From: an uncultured Clostridia bacterium
GTDB lineage: Bacteria; Bacillota; Clostridia; Christensenellales; Aristaeellaceae
Direction of reading: 5' to 3'
Assembly (NCBI GenBank): GCA_934621505.1
Contig: CAKTUU010000026.1
Coordinates: 1 to 32,902, forward strand
DNA length: 32,902 nt
The notes under the pieces: generated by a model
Told to the model about the DNA's origin: nothing
What the model saw: the letters and a program-made list of their open reading frames with translations, nothing else
The model's database searches: none
Shown here: piece by piece, positions 16,150 through 24,671 of the stretch
Layout of the letters: each line of letters begins with the position of its first letter
Position numbering within the stretch: the stretch's first letter is position 1
Made by a program: the position numbers and the translations under genes

Positions 16150-17592
16150 ATGGGGATTCCTTTCCGACAACCCCTCCCCTTTCCCCAGCCCCGTTCGCTG
16201 CGCCGCGCTCCCCAATCCTTTGATTATCAGGCCCATATCCGTTTGCCGCACGGCCAGGGGGTAACCGGCGTGGCTTTTGGCCTGTGTAACGGTCATGGCT
16301 ACGCCCTTACGATGGACACGGCGGCCAGCTGCCTGTACTTTATGGAAATTCAGGAGGGGATGCTGCTGGACCGGGGCATGCGCCGCCTGCCGGTAAAGCC
16401 GGGACAAACCTGCCCCGTCCGCGTTACCTATGGCGAGGGAATTTTGCGTCTGTGGCTGAATGAAAACCCGCTGGACACGGAGCCGTGGCCCAAATTTGAG
16501 TTCGCGCTGGATTTGCCCGGAGGCGAAATCGGCTTCTTCGGCAATGGCGAGCTGGCGTATGAAAGCCTGCTTGCCTGGCAGCCGGAGCCTGTTCATGGCG
16601 AAACCTTCCAAAACCCCGTCCGCATCGGCGCGGATCCGGATATTCTGTACCATGATGGCCGCTATTACCTGTATAACCGCATTCCCAACGACCCCAATTC
16701 CCGTGAGGACGCTTTCCTGTACCAGGGCGGCGACCGGGCGGCGCTGGACCGCACCGGCGATCAGGACGGTATTTTCCGCGTGGCCTGGTCCACGGATCTG
16801 GTGCATTGGAGCGACTATACGGTGGCGCTGAAGCGTCACGGCGTGCTGACCGGCGCATTTTGCATGAGTCCCAATGTTTTTGAAAAGGACGGCTGGTTTT
16901 ATCTGCTGTTTGCCGCTGGGCGGCTGAACGGCGAGGAGAGCTTCCACATCTATTACGCGGTGTCCCGCTCCCCCGCGGGTCCCTTTGAAATGCGCGCCGC
17001 CCGGCCCCTGCATCCCGATGTGCAGGAAATCGGCGGCATGCCCTTTGTGGATACCGACGGACAGGTGTACATCACCTATGTGCGCTTTGATCACGGCAAT
17101 CACATCTATTTGCAGCGGCTGACGGTGGATAACGGTACCCTGACCCCCCAGGACGATACTCTGGTGCATGTGCTGAGTCCCGAAATGGATTACGAGATGG
17201 ACGAACATGGCCGCATTGTGGAAGGCGGCGTCATTATTCCCCATAACGGGCTGTACTATATGATTTACGCGGACGGGCACTACCTGGGGCATTACGGCGA
17301 ATCCTACGCCGTGGCGGACAATGTGTTTGGACCGTACCGCCGGTATGCCTGCAACCCTATTTTGAACCACCATTTCCAGGCGGACGGAACCGGCGATGGT
17401 ATTGTCATTTACAGCCCGGACCGCAGCCAGATGATGATGGGGTATCACCGCCACTATTCCCCCGATGAGGTGGAGCCCCGCATGACCTGCATGGACCCCA
17501 TGCGCTTTATCCCCGACCCGGATGGCGGGCCGGACCTGCTGGCGGTGCGCGGCCCCTCCGTGGTTCCCCAGCCCCTACCCTTTCAACAATAA
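16150..17592 (+). CDS. Glycoside hydrolase family 43-like enzyme with N-terminal lectin-like domain
   Basis: This 480-residue enzyme has about 150 N-terminal residues of a concanavalin/laminin-G-like beta fold (FDYQAHIRLPHGQGVTGVAFGL), followed by a GH43 five-bladed propeller. The inverting catalytic set is visible: general base D162 (GADPDILYHDGRYYLY), pKa-tuning D301 (MPFVDTDGQVYITYV) and general acid E358 (IVEGGVII). Family activities are alpha-L-arabinofuranosidase, beta-xylosidase, arabinanase and beta-galactosidase; which applies cannot be told here. There is no signal peptide, so it acts on imported oligosaccharide. The ATG follows TTAGGAGG. The next gene starts 18 bases after its stop, so GH43 and paralog B form an operon. 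Confidence 0.85.
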   Translation: MGIPFRQPLPFPQPRSLRRAPQSFDYQAHIRLPHGQGVTGVAFGLCNGHGYALTMDTAASCLYFMEIQEGMLLDRGMRRLPVKPGQTCPVRVTYGEGILRLWLNENPLDTEPWPKFEFALDLPGGEIGFFGNGELAYESLLAWQPEPVHGETFQNPVRIGADPDILYHDGRYYLYNRIPNDPNSREDAFLYQGGDRAALDRTGDQDGIFRVAWSTDLVHWSDYTVALKRHGVLTGAFCMSPNVFEKDGWFYLLFAAGRLNGEESFHIYYAVSRSPAGPFEMRAARPLHPDVQEIGGMPFVDTDGQVYITYVRFDHGNHIYLQRLTVDNGTLTPQDDTLVHVLSPEMDYEMDEHGRIVEGGVIIPHNGLYYMIYADGHYLGHYGESYAVADNVFGPYRRYACNPILNHHFQADGTGDGIVIYSPDRSQMMMGYHRHYSPDEVEPRMTCMDPMRFIPDPDGGPDLLAVRGPSVVPQPLPFQQ

Positions 17593-17610
17593 ACAGGAGG
17601 AAGAATCAAC

Positions 17611-19461
17611 ATGGCTTTTGAATGGAAGCAGGATGCGCAAAGCGTGCAGCTTTGGAACGACCGCCGGCTGATTTTGACCATTCCCGCGCAGAACGGCTGC
17701 CAGGATACCTTTGAGCCTCTGGAGGACGGAGCCTGGCGCTGGCGCCGCCATACCGACCGGCCGGTTCGGAAAATGCGCATGCTGGTCTGCCGCCCCGACC
17801 CCCTGGGGTACTGGCAGGTGCCCGCCGTCAACTACAACGGTAACGGCTGGGGCAGCGGCGCGCAGTATGGCGGTTATGCCCTGAACGGCACGCCCTGGAC
17901 CTACGCCTGGCACAGGGTGGCCATTCCCGCCTGCACCTACGCGGAGGGCGAGCAATGGGCCGTCAGCCTGTTTGGCGAGGAAACGGGCGGCATGAGCGGC
18001 TCTGTCTGGGAGCAGGAGGGCCACGCCTGTCAGGCCCTGCTGTGGCCGGAGCAGGAAGGCCCCAAGGTGCTGTTCAAGCGCTGCTGGATGGACCCCTTTC
18101 AAGGGGAAATGGAGCCCTGTCAGGACTTTACCGCCATTTTGTATGTAACCCCCGTGCGGGAGCTTCATCACGCCTATCATGATTTGCTGGACTTCGCCTG
18201 GCGCTATTTTGAGCGGCCTGTTCAAATGCAGTGGCAGCCGGAGCAGCTGGTCAAGCTGGACACCCTGTACTTCCGCCAGCTGTGGCAGCGCTGCTTTGAC
18301 GGCGTAACGGGGTTTCAGGCCGGTATGCACTGGGTAGAATCCGAGGCCGCCTTTGTCAAGTCCAGGAATTTTGAAATCGGCTGGGTGGGTCAAAACGCTT
18401 CCGTAGCCTGCGCCCTGCTGCGCCAGTACATACAAACCGGCGATGAGGACCTGAAAAACAAGGCCCTGTCCGTGCTGGATTCCTGGGTACACTACGCCGT
18501 TTTGCCCAATGGGCTGATGTTTGTCAAGCTGGTAGCCGATCCCTCTCATTTGGATTCCGTCATCAACGGGGATATTCCCATGGAGCTGGACGCCTGCAAC
18601 CTGGGCACGGCGGCCACCTACTTCTTCAAGGCGGCCAAGCTGGCAAAAGAAGCGGGCGTTGATCGCCCCGCCTATGCCAAAACCGCCTTTGGCCTGTGCG
18701 ATTTTGCCCTGCGGGCTCAAAAGCCCAGCGGCGAATTTGCCAAAAGCTGGTTCATTGACGGCGCTGTTTCCTCGCCCCATGGCAGCGTAGGCGCGTTCTT
18801 CTGCCTGCCGCTGTTTGACGCATGGCGGCTGTCCGGCCAGCAAAAGTATCTGGACGCGGCCCTGAGGTCGGTGGACTTTTACTGCGAGGAATTTGAGCGC
18901 AGTGGCGTTACCACCGCCGGAGCCCTGGACAGCTTCTGCATCGACAAGGAATCCGCCGCGCCGGTGCTGCGCGCCGCCCTGACCGCCTACCATATCACTG
19001 GCGACGCGAAATACCTGACCTATGCCGAGGATGTGGCCTATTACCTGGCTACCTGGCAGTGGCACTATTCCACCCATTTCCCGGCTGGCAGCATGGCCAA
19101 AGCCATTGGGTATGACACCTACGGCAGCACGGCGGTATCCGCCGCACACAACGCCCAGGACTTTTACGGCCTGTACTATGTGCCTGAATACCTGGAGCTG
19201 GCCCGCCTGACGGGCAAGGACAGCTGGCGCAGCCGCGCCCGGGCCCTGTGGTACAACGGCACCCAGCTGATCTCCGACGGCACGCTGGTCATCAACGGCC
19301 GCGTGCGTCCCGCCGGCAGCCAGGACGAGTCCGTTCGTCACACCCGTTGGGGACGGCCCGATCAGCGCATCTTTGTTTCCTCGGAATGGCTGGTCAACTG
19401 GCCCGGCTCCTTCCGTCAGGTCGCGCTGGACAGGATTGACAATTGGGACGAATTACGGTAA
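17611..19461 (+). CDS. Uncharacterised alpha/alpha-barrel glycosidase-like protein, paralog B
   Basis: This 616-residue cytosolic protein is homologous to the one at 7074-9122 and likewise has no family name I can give. Shared blocks are YNGNGWGSG and WTYAWHRVAIPAC in the beta-rich N-terminal part, then NFEIGWVGQN (near residue 254), CNLGTAA, KSWFIDG...GSVGAF, AGALDSFCIDKE, YLTYAEDVAYYL, GYDTYGSTAVSAAHNAQD, VPEYLELARLTGK and VRPAGSQDESVRHTRWG. The last block is richer in charged residues than most inter-helix loops and is kept in both copies. Ribosome site AGGAGG precedes the ATG. It lies between GH43 and GH2 genes, so a glycan-cleaving or unsaturated-sugar-removing role is likely but unproven. 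Confidence 0.8.
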   Translation: MAFEWKQDAQSVQLWNDRRLILTIPAQNGCQDTFEPLEDGAWRWRRHTDRPVRKMRMLVCRPDPLGYWQVPAVNYNGNGWGSGAQYGGYALNGTPWTYAWHRVAIPACTYAEGEQWAVSLFGEETGGMSGSVWEQEGHACQALLWPEQEGPKVLFKRCWMDPFQGEMEPCQDFTAILYVTPVRELHHAYHDLLDFAWRYFERPVQMQWQPEQLVKLDTLYFRQLWQRCFDGVTGFQAGMHWVESEAAFVKSRNFEIGWVGQNASVACALLRQYIQTGDEDLKNKALSVLDSWVHYAVLPNGLMFVKLVADPSHLDSVINGDIPMELDACNLGTAATYFFKAAKLAKEAGVDRPAYAKTAFGLCDFALRAQKPSGEFAKSWFIDGAVSSPHGSVGAFFCLPLFDAWRLSGQQKYLDAALRSVDFYCEEFERSGVTTAGALDSFCIDKESAAPVLRAALTAYHITGDAKYLTYAEDVAYYLATWQWHYSTHFPAGSMAKAIGYDTYGSTAVSAAHNAQDFYGLYYVPEYLELARLTGKDSWRSRARALWYNGTQLISDGTLVINGRVRPAGSQDESVRHTRWGRPDQRIFVSSEWLVNWPGSFRQVALDRIDNWDELR

Positions 19462-19470
19462 AAAAAGTCA

Positions 19471-19498
19471 GGACCCGCTTTTCAGGGCGGGTCCCTTT
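19471..19498 (+). terminator. Weak intercistronic hairpin before GH2
   Basis: GGACCCGC (19471-19478) pairs with GCGGGTCC (19487-19494), followed by CTTTAT. The short T-run suggests partial termination or a processing/stability hairpin within the enzyme operon. Confidence 0.5.
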
Positions 19499-19519
19499 AT
19501 ACAGGAAAGGAGCTATCCT

Positions 19520-21247
19520 ATGCAGCAATCCACCCCCAGGCCGGAATACCCCCGGCCGCAGTTTTCACGCCCCGCCTGGATGAACCTGAACGGCGTATGG
19601 CAGTTTGAAATGGACTTTGGCGCCTCCGGCCGGGAAAGAGGCCTTGTGCAAAAAGAGCGGCTAGACAGCGAAATTCTGGTGCCCTTTTGCATGGAAAGCA
19701 CGCTGTCCGGCATTGGTTACACGGATTTTGTGGACGCGGTATGGTACCGGCGCACCTTTACCCTCCCCCCGGAAGCCATTGGCAAGCGGGTGCTTTTGCA
19801 CTTTGGCGCGGTGGATTACCAGTGTCAGGCCTGGGTGAACGGTCAAAGCGCAGGCGTGCATCAGGGGGGCTACGCCTCCTTCACCTTTGAAATCACCGCC
19901 GCCCTGCAAGCGGGCGAAAACACGCTGGTGGTCTGCGCGGACGACCAGCCGCGGGGTGGCCGTCAGCCCTCCGGCAAGCAAAGCCATCGCTATCACTCCT
20001 TCGGATGCAGCTACACCCGCACAACCGGCATCTGGCAGACGGTCTGGCTGGAATGGGTCAGCGACAGCTATCTGGATTCCGTCAAAATCATCCCGGACGC
20101 GGCCAACGGCACGGTGTATCTGGACGTGCTGACAAACGGGGCCAAGGCGGGCATGGAAGTAAGCGCACAGGCCCTGTATCAGGGCGCTGAACAGGCCTCC
20201 CGGCGGGTAAAGCTGGACGGCGCTCACGCCAGAATAACGCTGACGCTGCCTGAAAGGCACCTGTGGGAGCCGGGAACGCCCTGCTTATACGACCTGAAGC
20301 TGACCCTGTGGCAGGACCAGACGGCGCTGGACGCAGTAGACAGCTACTTTGCCCTGCGCACGGTGTCCTTTGACGGTAAACGCTGCCTGATTAACGGCAA
20401 GCCGGTTTTCCAGCGGCTGGTGCTGGATCAGGGCTTTTATCCGGACGGCATTTACACCGCCCCCACCGACGACGCGCTGAAAAACGACATCCTGCTATCC
20501 ATGCAAATGGGCTTTAACGGTGCGCGCCTGCACCAAAAGGTTTTTGAGCAGCGCTTTCTGTACTGGGCGGATCAGCTGGGGTACCTGTGCTGGGGCGAAA
20601 TGCCCAGCTGGGGCATCGATCCGGCCAGGCCCCACACCATGAGCGTCTTTTTGCAGGAATGGCTGCAAGTGATTGACCGTGACTTTAACGCCCCCTGCAT
20701 CATTGGCTGGTGCCCTTATAACGAAACCTGGGGCGAGGAAGGCGACGGGCTAAGGCCGCTGACCCTGCAGGCCACCTACCGCGCCACCAAAGCCGTCGAT
20801 CCCACCCGGCCCTGCATCGATACCAGCGGCGGCATTCATGTGGAAACGGACATTTACGACACCCACGATTACGAGCAGGACCCGGAGGTATTCCGTCAGC
20901 GTTACCAGCCCGGCGCGCCGCTGTACGACCGGCTGGAAAAGCAGCAGCATTACGATGGCAGGCTGCCCATGTTTGTCAGCGAGTACGGCGGCATTCGCTG
21001 GACGGACGACGCAGCCGGCTGGGGCTACGGCGTAGGTCCCAAAACCCGTCAGGAATTTCTGGACCGGTACGCCGGCCTGACCACGGCCCTGCTGCGAAAC
21101 CCCGAACATATGGGCTTTTGCTACACCCAGCTGACCGATGTGGAGCAGGAGCAAAACGGCCTGTACACCTATCACCGGCACGCCAAATTTGACCCGGCGC
21201 TGATTGCCGCCCTCAACCGGCAAAAAGCCGCTATGGAAGAAGAATAA
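19520..21247 (+). CDS. Glycoside hydrolase family 2 enzyme
   Basis: This 575-residue retaining glycosidase has the usual GH2 order: jelly-roll sugar-binding domain (FSRPAWMNLNGVWQFEMDFG, WYRRTFTLPPEAIGKRVLLHFGAVDYQCQAWVNG), an immunoglobulin-like domain, then a TIM barrel. The acid/base is E402 in CPYNETWGEEG and the nucleophile E488 in MFVSEYGGIRW. It ends soon after the barrel, as short GH2 members do. Family activities include beta-galactosidase, beta-glucuronidase, beta-mannosidase and arabinosidase. The start at 19520 is set by GGAAAGGAG; the open frame extends further upstream into the preceding gene without a ribosome site. There is no signal peptide. It is last in the GH43-paralog B-GH2 cluster and ends at a hairpin 7 bases beyond the stop. 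Confidence 0.9.
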   Translation: MQQSTPRPEYPRPQFSRPAWMNLNGVWQFEMDFGASGRERGLVQKERLDSEILVPFCMESTLSGIGYTDFVDAVWYRRTFTLPPEAIGKRVLLHFGAVDYQCQAWVNGQSAGVHQGGYASFTFEITAALQAGENTLVVCADDQPRGGRQPSGKQSHRYHSFGCSYTRTTGIWQTVWLEWVSDSYLDSVKIIPDAANGTVYLDVLTNGAKAGMEVSAQALYQGAEQASRRVKLDGAHARITLTLPERHLWEPGTPCLYDLKLTLWQDQTALDAVDSYFALRTVSFDGKRCLINGKPVFQRLVLDQGFYPDGIYTAPTDDALKNDILLSMQMGFNGARLHQKVFEQRFLYWADQLGYLCWGEMPSWGIDPARPHTMSVFLQEWLQVIDRDFNAPCIIGWCPYNETWGEEGDGLRPLTLQATYRATKAVDPTRPCIDTSGGIHVETDIYDTHDYEQDPEVFRQRYQPGAPLYDRLEKQQHYDGRLPMFVSEYGGIRWTDDAAGWGYGVGPKTRQEFLDRYAGLTTALLRNPEHMGFCYTQLTDVEQEQNGLYTYHRHAKFDPALIAALNRQKAAMEEE

Positions 21248-21253
21248 AAAAAT

Positions 21254-21469
21254 CGCCCATGGATGCTTTTTCATCCATGGGCGCAGGCTGGCAAAAAAGT
21301 GGAGGTGCAGGAGGCACTGCCTCCTGCCGGGGTTTTAGGGACAGAGCCCCTAAGCCTTGTGCCGCAGCACTTTTTCCGCGAACCAGCGAAGCGCTGTTCG
21401 CGGGCGCTGGCGGCCAGTCATGGGTTTTTCGACAGGCTACGCCCATGGATGCTTTTTCATCCATGGGCG
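21254..21469 (+). repeat. Hairpin-flanked ~156-bp dispersed repeat, copy 2
   Basis: An identical 30-base hairpin (CGCCCATGGATG, loop CTTTTT, CATCCATGGGCG) occurs at 21254-21283 and again at 21440-21469, with a 156-base core between. The core aligns with the reverse strand of the repeat at 1519-1724: GTGGAGRTGCAGGAGG, CGGGGTTTTAGGG, CCCCTAAGCCTTGT, CGYGAACCAGCG and GGGTTTTT-C near the end. Internal stems are 21307-21316/21318-21327 and 21335-21340/21348-21353. The flanking hairpins also act as terminators for the GH2 gene on one side and the TtcA-like gene on the other. The flanking hairpin sequence differs from copy 1 although the cores match. Confidence 0.8.
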
Positions 21470-21478
21470 GCTTTTCTT

Positions 21479-22195
21479 TCAGTCGCGCTGCCACAGGGCG
21501 TATTGACGGTCGTTTTTCAAGGCGGATAAAAACTTTTCCCTGAAATTGGGGTAGCGCTTGCACATTTCCGCCAGCAGTTCCTTCATTTCCTGCCGCTTGG
21601 TGTGGCCGTCGGCAGGGCAGGGATTTTTCAACACGGGCAGATTCAATTCCCTGCACATGTGAATTCCATATTTTTCCGGCAGATAAACCATGGGCCGAAT
21701 CAGGGTGAGCTGGCTGCGATCCATGTAGGCGCAGGGGTGAAACACATGCAGCCGGCCCTCAAAAATAACGCTCATCATCAGGGTTTCCAGCGCGTCCTCC
21801 CGGTGATGGGCCAGGGCCAGCTTGTTGCAGCCCAGCTCGGTGCAAACGTCGCACAGGATGCGGCGGCGCATTTTGGCGCACAGGGCGCAGGGATTGGGGT
21901 CCTTGCGAATATCAAACAGAATTTGATAAATATCCGTCTCCCGTATGGTCAGGGGCACGTCCAGTTCCCGGCACAGGGCTTCAATGGCGCTGGTGTCCGC
22001 CCGGGTGGGGCCGGATAGAAGCATAACGGCCTGTAAGGTAAAATCGTGGTGACGAACATAGCGGTACAGCGCCAGGGCGTTAAGCAGCAGCAGGCTGTCC
22101 TTGCCGCCGCTCAGCCCCAGGGCCACCCGGTCGCCGGGCTGAATCATGTGAAAATCCTCATCCGCCCGGCGGATGCATCCCAGTACCGTTTTCAA
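21479..22195 (-). CDS. TtcA-like PP-loop ATPase (tRNA thiolation family)
   Basis: This 238-residue N-type ATP pyrophosphatase has the PP-loop LGLSGGKDSLLLL (residues 27-39). The cysteine motif PCALCAKMRRRILCDVC and the later NPCPADGHTKRQEM are both as in TtcA-type enzymes, which use an iron-sulfur cluster to 2-thiolate cytidine 32 of tRNA. The histidine-rich LALAHHREDALETLMM segment is also typical. Several TtcA-like paralogs exist in Clostridia, so the exact tRNA target is not certain. The start is TTG, 3 bases after the VanW-protein stop, with GAGGAGG upstream, making it the last gene of the ftsH operon. Confidence 0.88.
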   Translation of the reverse strand: MKTVLGCIRRADEDFHMIQPGDRVALGLSGGKDSLLLLNALALYRYVRHHDFTLQAVMLLSGPTRADTSAIEALCRELDVPLTIRETDIYQILFDIRKDPNPCALCAKMRRRILCDVCTELGCNKLALAHHREDALETLMMSVIFEGRLHVFHPCAYMDRSQLTLIRPMVYLPEKYGIHMCRELNLPVLKNPCPADGHTKRQEMKELLAEMCKRYPNFREKFLSALKNDRQYALWQRD

Positions 22196-22198
22196 GGG

Positions 22199-23785
22199 TT
22201 AAATGCCTCCTCGGGGCGTAACGCCCACATAGACCGTATCCGCTTTGGAGGGATAGGTGTCGGTGTACATCTTTTTCCGCTCCGTTTCCACATTGTCCAC
22301 ATAGGTGACCAGATAGGATTCCACCACATAGCCGTCCCGGCCCTTAATGGTTTTGGTCTCATCGGTATAGGTAACGTAGGAGGCGTCCTTGTCCTCCTTC
22401 ATAACGGGGTCGGCGGGCTTGGTCAGGGTTTCAACGGTTTGCGCCACCAGCTCGTAGCGCGCGTTGCCCAGGCTCTGCCCGTAAATGCGCACCTCGCACA
22501 TCAGCTTCTTTTTGTTGTTGGGGCTTTGGATCACATGAGCGGAAATATAAACCGGGCTGCCCGTGGTGTTGCGGAAGGCCAGGTCAATTTCCCGGCCCCG
22601 GGTGTCGCTGACGGTGGCGTCCAGCCCCAATTCGGTATAGCTGACGGATTTGGAGTGGGGTTCCCGCTTGGTAATGGTCAGCCCCGCCTGGGCGGCGGCC
22701 AGATACAGCGTGGTGCTGGCCTGACAGCTGCCGCCGCCAATGCCCCAGGTTTCCGTGCCGTAGGCGTATTCAATGGCGGGGAAAAAGCCGTTTTCCAGCG
22801 TGCGGCGGCCCACGCGGCTGTTAAAGGAGAAGGTATCGCCCATTTCCAGAATGGTCCCGTTAAACTTGGCAAAGGCAACGCGAATGTTGTTGGTGCGGTC
22901 CTCGGTGGAATGGCTGTCAATGGGGGTCAGGGCCCGGCTGCGCAGCTCCACCGTCTGGCTCAGCTGGTTCACGGTTACCGTGGGGGCGATGGTTTCCGTT
23001 TCCAGCAGCACCTCGCCGCTTTCCAGATTATTGACCATTTCCAGAATGCGTTCCTTCACAGCGGTGGTATCCAGCCGCTGGCCATAGGTTTCATACTGAT
23101 AGGTAAAGGGATTGGACGTATCGTCCGGGTTAAAGGAAATGATATAAGCGTCCGTAGGGGCGCGGTAGGCCGCGTTTTCCAGCGTGGTCAGAATGGTGTC
23201 GATAGGGCTGGTATCGGCGCTTTGCTGGGCGCTGGAAAAGCTGCTGGTGGTGGATTTGGCCAGCTCAATTTCCTGCTGAAGCTCAAAAAGGTTCATGCTG
23301 TCGCTGTGGCCGATGGCCCAGGCCTGCCGCAAAGCCTCCGTCGGGTCGAAGGAAATGCCCAGGGTGGCGGCGGTAATGTCCTTGTAATCGCCGTTTTGGT
23401 TGCGCAGGCGGATGTACCAGCCGTTTTGCTTGGCGTTAACCTGGTCCCACACCAGCTGGCTGCCTTCCTCCCAGGTTTTCCCGGACAAATCGATGCCATC
23501 CACGCTTACATTATCCAAAAACACATTGGCGTAAGGAGCCACATCGCTTTGCACCTTCCAGTAATAGCCGCCCGCCGCCGCGCCGCCAACCAGCAGCAAA
23601 ATCAACAGCAGCTTAATAAACTGCCATTTCAGACTGCGCTTTTTCTTTGGCGGCTGCTGCCTGGGAGCGGAAGCGCCGCTGTTTTTACGGCTGCGGGATT
23701 TTTGCGCGGCCTGTGCATTGGGCGGCGGCGCGTACCAGGCCCCGTTCTGGGGCTGCTGGGAAGGACGGTATCCCTGGTTGTACAT
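22199..23785 (-). CDS. VanW/YoaR-type cell-wall protein with G5 domain
   Basis: This 528-residue membrane-anchored protein faces the cell wall. It has a cytoplasmic proline/glutamine- and lysine-rich N-terminus (1-53), a single helix (about 54-74), and one or more peptidoglycan-binding PF12229-like domains (about 85-260). A VanW domain follows (about 300-420: GDTFSFNSRVGRRTLENGFFPA, GGGSCQASTTLYLAAAQAGL), then a C-terminal G5-like domain (ELVAQTVETLTKPADP to VYVGVTPRGG). VanW proteins occur in vancomycin-resistance clusters, but this architecture is the common chromosomal type of unknown function. No other van gene is present. AAAGGAGC precedes the ATG. It lies between the PHP and TtcA-like genes in an operon with ftsH. 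Confidence 0.9.
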   Translation of the reverse strand: MYNQGYRPSQQPQNGAWYAPPPNAQAAQKSRSRKNSGASAPRQQPPKKKRSLKWQFIKLLLILLLVGGAAAGGYYWKVQSDVAPYANVFLDNVSVDGIDLSGKTWEEGSQLVWDQVNAKQNGWYIRLRNQNGDYKDITAATLGISFDPTEALRQAWAIGHSDSMNLFELQQEIELAKSTTSSFSSAQQSADTSPIDTILTTLENAAYRAPTDAYIISFNPDDTSNPFTYQYETYGQRLDTTAVKERILEMVNNLESGEVLLETETIAPTVTVNQLSQTVELRSRALTPIDSHSTEDRTNNIRVAFAKFNGTILEMGDTFSFNSRVGRRTLENGFFPAIEYAYGTETWGIGGGSCQASTTLYLAAAQAGLTITKREPHSKSVSYTELGLDATVSDTRGREIDLAFRNTTGSPVYISAHVIQSPNNKKKLMCEVRIYGQSLGNARYELVAQTVETLTKPADPVMKEDKDASYVTYTDETKTIKGRDGYVVESYLVTYVDNVETERKKMYTDTYPSKADTVYVGVTPRGGI

Positions 23786-23798
23786 GGCAAAAGCTCCT

Positions 23799-24671
23799 TT
23801 AAAATCGGGTTAGAATGGCGTTTCGCAGCGCCTGCAAATCACGGTTCACAGCATCCCAGCCGGTGGGCAGATGCCCCATGCGCGCCTGGGATTCAGCGTC
23901 GCCATGGTAGTCGCTGCCGCCAGTGACCAGCAGGCCTTCCCGGCGGGCCAGCCATTCCAGCTGGCGGGCCTGCCGCGGCGTGGCGGACGGGTGAAAAACC
24001 TCCATTCCCATCAGCCCCGCTTCTTTCAGCGAGCCGATCAGGGCGGTCAGAGCCGGTTCCTCCAGCTTCAGGCGCATGGGATGGGCCAGCACAGGCACGG
24101 CGTGATAGCCGCGGGCCAGCGCTACCGTTTGAGTCACCGTCAACAGCTTGCGGGGCACAAAAGCGCACCGGCCGTCCGCCAGATAGCGGTCAAAGGCCTG
24201 CTGGGTGGTGGACACCACGCCGCAGGCCACCAGCGCCCGGGCCAGATGGGCCCGGCCCACGTTGGGGCGGTTCAGGGAAGCCAGCGCCTCCGGGGTCAGA
24301 TGAACCTCCTGCTTTTCCAAAAGACGCACCATCTCCTGCAGCCGGCTCTGCCGATCACTGGACATGCCATCCAGAAAAGCCGTCATCTCCTGGGTTTGCG
24401 CCCCCGGCCCGTAGCACAAAAGGTGCACCCGTCCCTCGTCCCCGCAGCCGATTTCCACCCCCGGAATCCATTCCAGGCCATGGCTTTGAGCCGACGCGGC
24501 CATATCGTCCAGCCCGGCGGTGGTATCATGATCCGTCAGGGCGACGGTCTGAATGCCTTCCTTTTGGGCCCTTTGGCACAGCTCGTCCGGCGTTTTCAGC
24601 CCGTCGGAAAACACGCTGTGCATATGCAGGTCGGCCCGGCATACGCCGGGCCGCGGCTGTCTGGTTGTCAT
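23799..24671 (-). CDS. PHP-domain phosphoesterase (YciV/RNase AM-like)
   Basis: This 290-residue metal-dependent phosphoesterase has motif 1 DLHMHSVFSDG (residues 14-24), motif 2 ALTDHDTTAG, GVEIGC, a substrate-domain insert, LAHPMRL and the terminal GGSDYHG. Relatives remove the 3' phosphate from 3',5'-nucleoside bisphosphates or trim RNA 5' ends exonucleolytically. It starts with ATG overlapping the ftsH stop by four bases (ATGA), indicating translational coupling, and ends 13 bases before the VanW-protein start. Confidence 0.88.
   Translation of the reverse strand: MTTRQPRPGVCRADLHMHSVFSDGLKTPDELCQRAQKEGIQTVALTDHDTTAGLDDMAASAQSHGLEWIPGVEIGCGDEGRVHLLCYGPGAQTQEMTAFLDGMSSDRQSRLQEMVRLLEKQEVHLTPEALASLNRPNVGRAHLARALVACGVVSTTQQAFDRYLADGRCAFVPRKLLTVTQTVALARGYHAVPVLAHPMRLKLEEPALTALIGSLKEAGLMGMEVFHPSATPRQARQLEWLARREGLLVTGGSDYHGDAESQARMGHLPTGWDAVNRDLQALRNAILTRF

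Noticed and set aside
21231..21656. Open frames with repeated MDEKASMG and MDAFSSMG peptides
   Set aside because: These peptides are translations of the duplicated terminator hairpin and repeat core, not a protein.
22199..23785. Vancomycin resistance call for the VanW-domain protein
   Set aside because: No vanHAX, vanRS or other resistance gene is nearby; the PF12229-VanW-G5 layout is the common chromosomal form.
22046..23926. 626-codon open frame on the plus strand
   Set aside because: Antisense to the VanW/G5 gene, with low-complexity Gly/His/Gln composition and no recognisable domain.
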